Positions 6,547 through 8,979 of a stretch of DNA of 8,979 nt are shown piece after piece. A program made the position numbers and the translations under genes. Numbering within the stretch: the first letter of the stretch is position 1; every line of letters begins with the position of its first letter. The notes below the pieces were generated by a model. It was given only the letters and a program-made list of their open reading frames with translations. It was not told the origin of the DNA and did not search any database. The stretch comes from Pseudomonas sp. Lineage in GTDB: Bacteria; Pseudomonadota; Gammaproteobacteria; Pseudomonadales; Pseudomonadaceae. Location of the stretch: assembly GCA_029239415.1 (NCBI GenBank), contig JAQZAY010000141.1, forward strand, positions 1-8,979, in the 5' to 3' direction.

Positions 6547-8949
6547 ATGAGGCGTGTCAGCCTGAACGGTTTATGCACGGGGATACTTGCCCTGATGCTA
6601 TGGGTGGCCTTGCCGGCCTGGTCTGCCCCTGAGACGCCCAACCGGCCGGCGGTGGCCGAGATGCCGGCGCTTGCCGAAGATGCCACGCTGGACCAGTTGA
6701 GCGACCGGCTCGACCTCATCCGCCAAGGCGTGACCAGCAACGCCAACGACGACCTGCTCGCCCAGTTGCGCCAGGGCGCCTTGCAGGTGCAGCGCCAGGC
6801 CGATGTGCTGGTCACCGAGCGCACGGCGAACCTGCAGCGGGTCGATGACCAGCTCAATGTGCTGGGGCCGGTCCTGCCCGACGAGGCCGACAGCATCAAG
6901 CGCCAGCGCCAGCAGCTCACGACCGAGAAGAAATCCGTCACCGCCCAGGTCCAGCAGGCCACCCAGCTGGCCCAGTCGGCCCGCGACCTGGCGGCGCAGA
7001 TCATCAACCTGCGTCGTGGCCTGTTCAACTCGCAGGTCACCTCGCGTGCGGCCAGCCCGCTGAGCCCGGCATTCTGGTCCAGCCTGATCCGCCCGACCGC
7101 CGACGACCTGAGGCGCCTGCGCGAGCTGCGCGATGAAGGCATCGCAGCCGTGGACAGCGCAGTCAATGCGGGCATACGCGGCTTTTTCATTGGCAGCCTG
7201 ATTGCTGCCATTCTTCTCTGGACGCTGGGACGCCGCCTGCTCGAACGCTTCCTGGCATGGGCGGTGCTGCGCTGGCTGCCCGAAGGCCGCCTGCGGCGCA
7301 GCGCGCTGGCGCTCGGCGTCGGCCTGGCCACGCTGGCCACCATTGGCGGCGCCGTCTCGCTGGTGCGCTGGGGGCTGGAGAACAGTGCCGAGCTGGGTAC
7401 CAATCTCGCGAGCCTGACCAATCAGATCCTCAGCCTGGTGGTGTTCTGTTCCTTCATTGCCGGGCTGGGACGGGCGATGCTGATGCTGGCGCGTCCGTCC
7501 TGGCGCCTGCCGCACATCCCCGACGAAGTCGCCTCTGCCCTGCACTGGTTCGCCCCGGTGCTGGGCGGGGCCCTGATGCTGCTGCTGACCCAGGAGCGCA
7601 TCAACAGCGTGATCGCCAGCAGCCTGGCGCTGACCGTGGCCACCAACGGGCTCACCGCGCTGGTGGTGGCGCTGATCTACGCCGCCGCGCTGGTGCAGTA
7701 CCGCCGTGTCCGCCGCCAGCACCAGCTGGAGCGTCCGCCTGGGCTGGCGGGATTGATTCCCTTCGTCATCACCGCCTGGGTCGCGGCCATCCTGCTGACG
7801 CTGCTGACCGGCTACCTGACGCTTGCCTACTTCCTGACAGGCAAACTGTTGTGGATCAGCGTGATCGCGACCTGCACCTACCTGCTGGTGGCAGCCTTCG
7901 GTGACCTCTGCGAGACCCTGCTGTCGCCGCGCCAACCGGGCGGCCTGGCGCTGGCCTCCGCATTGGGCCTGGCGCCGCGCCACCAGGCCCAGGCCAGCAC
8001 CGTGCTGGCGGGCGTGGGCCGCACGGTGCTGCTGTTCACCGCAGCCTTGCTGGCCATCCTGCCGACCGGCACCAGCCCGGGCGAGCTGCTGCTGAGCCTT
8101 GGCGAATGGAACGTCACTGGCTCCAAGACACTGGGCAACCTGAACATCGTCCCGCAAGACATCCTGGTGGCGCTGGTGCTGCTGGTCGGTGGCCTGTTCG
8201 GCCTGCGCGTGCTCAAGCAGTGGCTCAGCGAGCGCTTGTTGCCAGAGACCGAGATGGACGCAGGCATGCGCGCCTCGCTGGTGACGCTGGTCGGCTACCT
8301 GGGCTTCCTGTTCCTGGCGATGCTGGTCATGTCGATCCTGCGCATCAACCTCACCAGCCTGACCTGGGTGGTCAGCGCCTTGTCGGTGGGTATCGGTTTC
8401 GGCCTGCAGGCGATCGTGCAGAACTTCATCTCCGGCCTGATCCTGCTGACCGAGCGTCCGGTCAAGGTGGGCGACTGGGTGAGCCTGGCCGGTGTCGAGG
8501 GCGATATTCGCCGGATCAACGTGCGCGCCACCGAGATCCAGATGTCCGACCGTTCCACGGTGATCGTGCCCAACTCGCAGTTCATCTCGCAGAACGTGCG
8601 CAACGTGACCATGGGCAACGCCTTGGGCGTGGTCGGCATCACCCTGACCTTGCCGCTGGAAACCGACGCCTCGCAGGTACGCGAGTTGTTGCTGGAAGCC
8701 TATGGCGAGCACGAGGCGATCCTCGATGCGCCGTCGCCGTCGGTGAGCTTCAAGGACCTGACCAGCGCCGGCATGGTGCTCAGCGTCAGCGGCTATGTCG
8801 CCGGCCCGCGAGCGGTATCGGGGGCCCGCAGCGACCTGCTGTTCACCATTCTCGAACGCTTGCGCGAGCAGGGGATCGCCCTGTCGGCGCCGCAGAGCAT
8901 GGTGCTGCTGCAGGACAGTGGGCCACGCGCGCCTGAACAAGCCCAGTGA
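6547..8949 (+). CDS. MscS-family mechanosensitive channel with large N-terminal extension (DUF3772 type)
   Basis: Inner-membrane channel expected to open under membrane tension and release solutes on hypo-osmotic shock. The 800-residue product begins with a signal peptide (residues 1-27, likely cleaved after AWSA). A Gln-rich, probably coiled-coil periplasmic region follows (about 45-180), which I assign to DUF3772. About ten membrane spans then lie between about 208 and 597. The MscS core starts at the pore helix (about 605-632, SVGIGFGLQAIVQNFISG), followed by the beta domain (LTERPVKVGDWVSL, then IVPNSQFISQNVRN) and a mixed alpha/beta C-terminal domain to about 790. The ATG at 6547 is preferred because AGAGGA (6534-6539) sits 7 bases upstream; the in-frame ATG at 6529 lacks one. 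It follows ada on the same strand after 53 bases. MscK is a larger relative; this is a mid-sized paralogue. Confidence 0.92.
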   Translation: MRRVSLNGLCTGILALMLWVALPAWSAPETPNRPAVAEMPALAEDATLDQLSDRLDLIRQGVTSNANDDLLAQLRQGALQVQRQADVLVTERTANLQRVDDQLNVLGPVLPDEADSIKRQRQQLTTEKKSVTAQVQQATQLAQSARDLAAQIINLRRGLFNSQVTSRAASPLSPAFWSSLIRPTADDLRRLRELRDEGIAAVDSAVNAGIRGFFIGSLIAAILLWTLGRRLLERFLAWAVLRWLPEGRLRRSALALGVGLATLATIGGAVSLVRWGLENSAELGTNLASLTNQILSLVVFCSFIAGLGRAMLMLARPSWRLPHIPDEVASALHWFAPVLGGALMLLLTQERINSVIASSLALTVATNGLTALVVALIYAAALVQYRRVRRQHQLERPPGLAGLIPFVITAWVAAILLTLLTGYLTLAYFLTGKLLWISVIATCTYLLVAAFGDLCETLLSPRQPGGLALASALGLAPRHQAQASTVLAGVGRTVLLFTAALLAILPTGTSPGELLLSLGEWNVTGSKTLGNLNIVPQDILVALVLLVGGLFGLRVLKQWLSERLLPETEMDAGMRASLVTLVGYLGFLFLAMLVMSILRINLTSLTWVVSALSVGIGFGLQAIVQNFISGLILLTERPVKVGDWVSLAGVEGDIRRINVRATEIQMSDRSTVIVPNSQFISQNVRNVTMGNALGVVGITLTLPLETDASQVRELLLEAYGEHEAILDAPSPSVSFKDLTSAGMVLSVSGYVAGPRAVSGARSDLLFTILERLREQGIALSAPQSMVLLQDSGPRAPEQAQ

Positions 8950-8956
8950 TCGCCGT

Positions 8957-8979
8957 GGCAGCGGGACATGCCCGCTGCC
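8957..8979 (+). terminator. Probable terminator hairpin after the channel gene, cut by the window end
   Basis: GGCAGCGGG (8957-8965) and CCCGCTGCC (8971-8979) form a perfect 9-bp GC-rich stem with the loop ACATG, starting 7 bases after the channel stop codon. The downstream T-tract needed to confirm intrinsic termination would lie just outside the window. Confidence 0.6.

Noticed and set aside
6598..8940. Very long - strand ORF of 780 codons opposite the channel gene
   Set aside because: Its translation is Gln/His/Arg/Gly-rich with no recognisable domain; it mirrors the codon bias of the channel gene and is a GC-rich shadow.

Overview
The window reads as a stretch of ordinary Pseudomonas chromosome, most like the P. 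putida/fluorescens side of the genus. This rests on high GC, GC-rich third codon positions, recognisable Pseudomonas-type DctQ, DctM, Fsr, AlkA and Ada proteins, and an elongator tRNA-Met. The species call is inference. Seven protein genes on the + strand and one tRNA on the - strand fill almost all of the sequence.

Layout. Positions 2-2875 hold a TRAP transporter operon, dctP (5' end outside the window), dctQ and dctM, for uptake of C4-dicarboxylates. The dctP-dctQ gap carries a stem-loop, while dctQ and dctM overlap by 4 bases. After dctM come two 3' UTR stem-loops and a bidirectional terminator (3005-3036), which also ends the tRNA-Met(CAT) gene on the - strand (3077-3153). That tRNA has a near-consensus promoter with an UP-like AT tract and a GC-rich discriminator. 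A doubtful 42-residue ORF lies upstream of it on the same strand. Positions 3399-4643 encode an MFS exporter of the Fsr (fosmidomycin resistance) family.

Positions 4736-6493 hold an alkylation-damage unit. A candidate Ada box (AAT-N6-GCAA) precedes alkA, a short 3-methyladenine glycosylase, and ada, the bifunctional methyltransferase and regulator, follows 29 bases after alkA. Ada methylated by damaged DNA would be expected to activate this same operon. Positions 6547-8949 encode an 800-residue MscS-type mechanosensitive channel with a signal peptide and a long periplasmic and membrane N-terminal region. A hairpin follows it and is cut by the window end.

I see no prophage, insertion sequence, CRISPR array, toxin-antitoxin pair or defence system. 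No undescribed multi-gene system is evident. The observations most worth checking are the Ada box and nearby inverted repeat, the possible read-through from ada into the channel gene, the tRNA promoter, and the small ORF.
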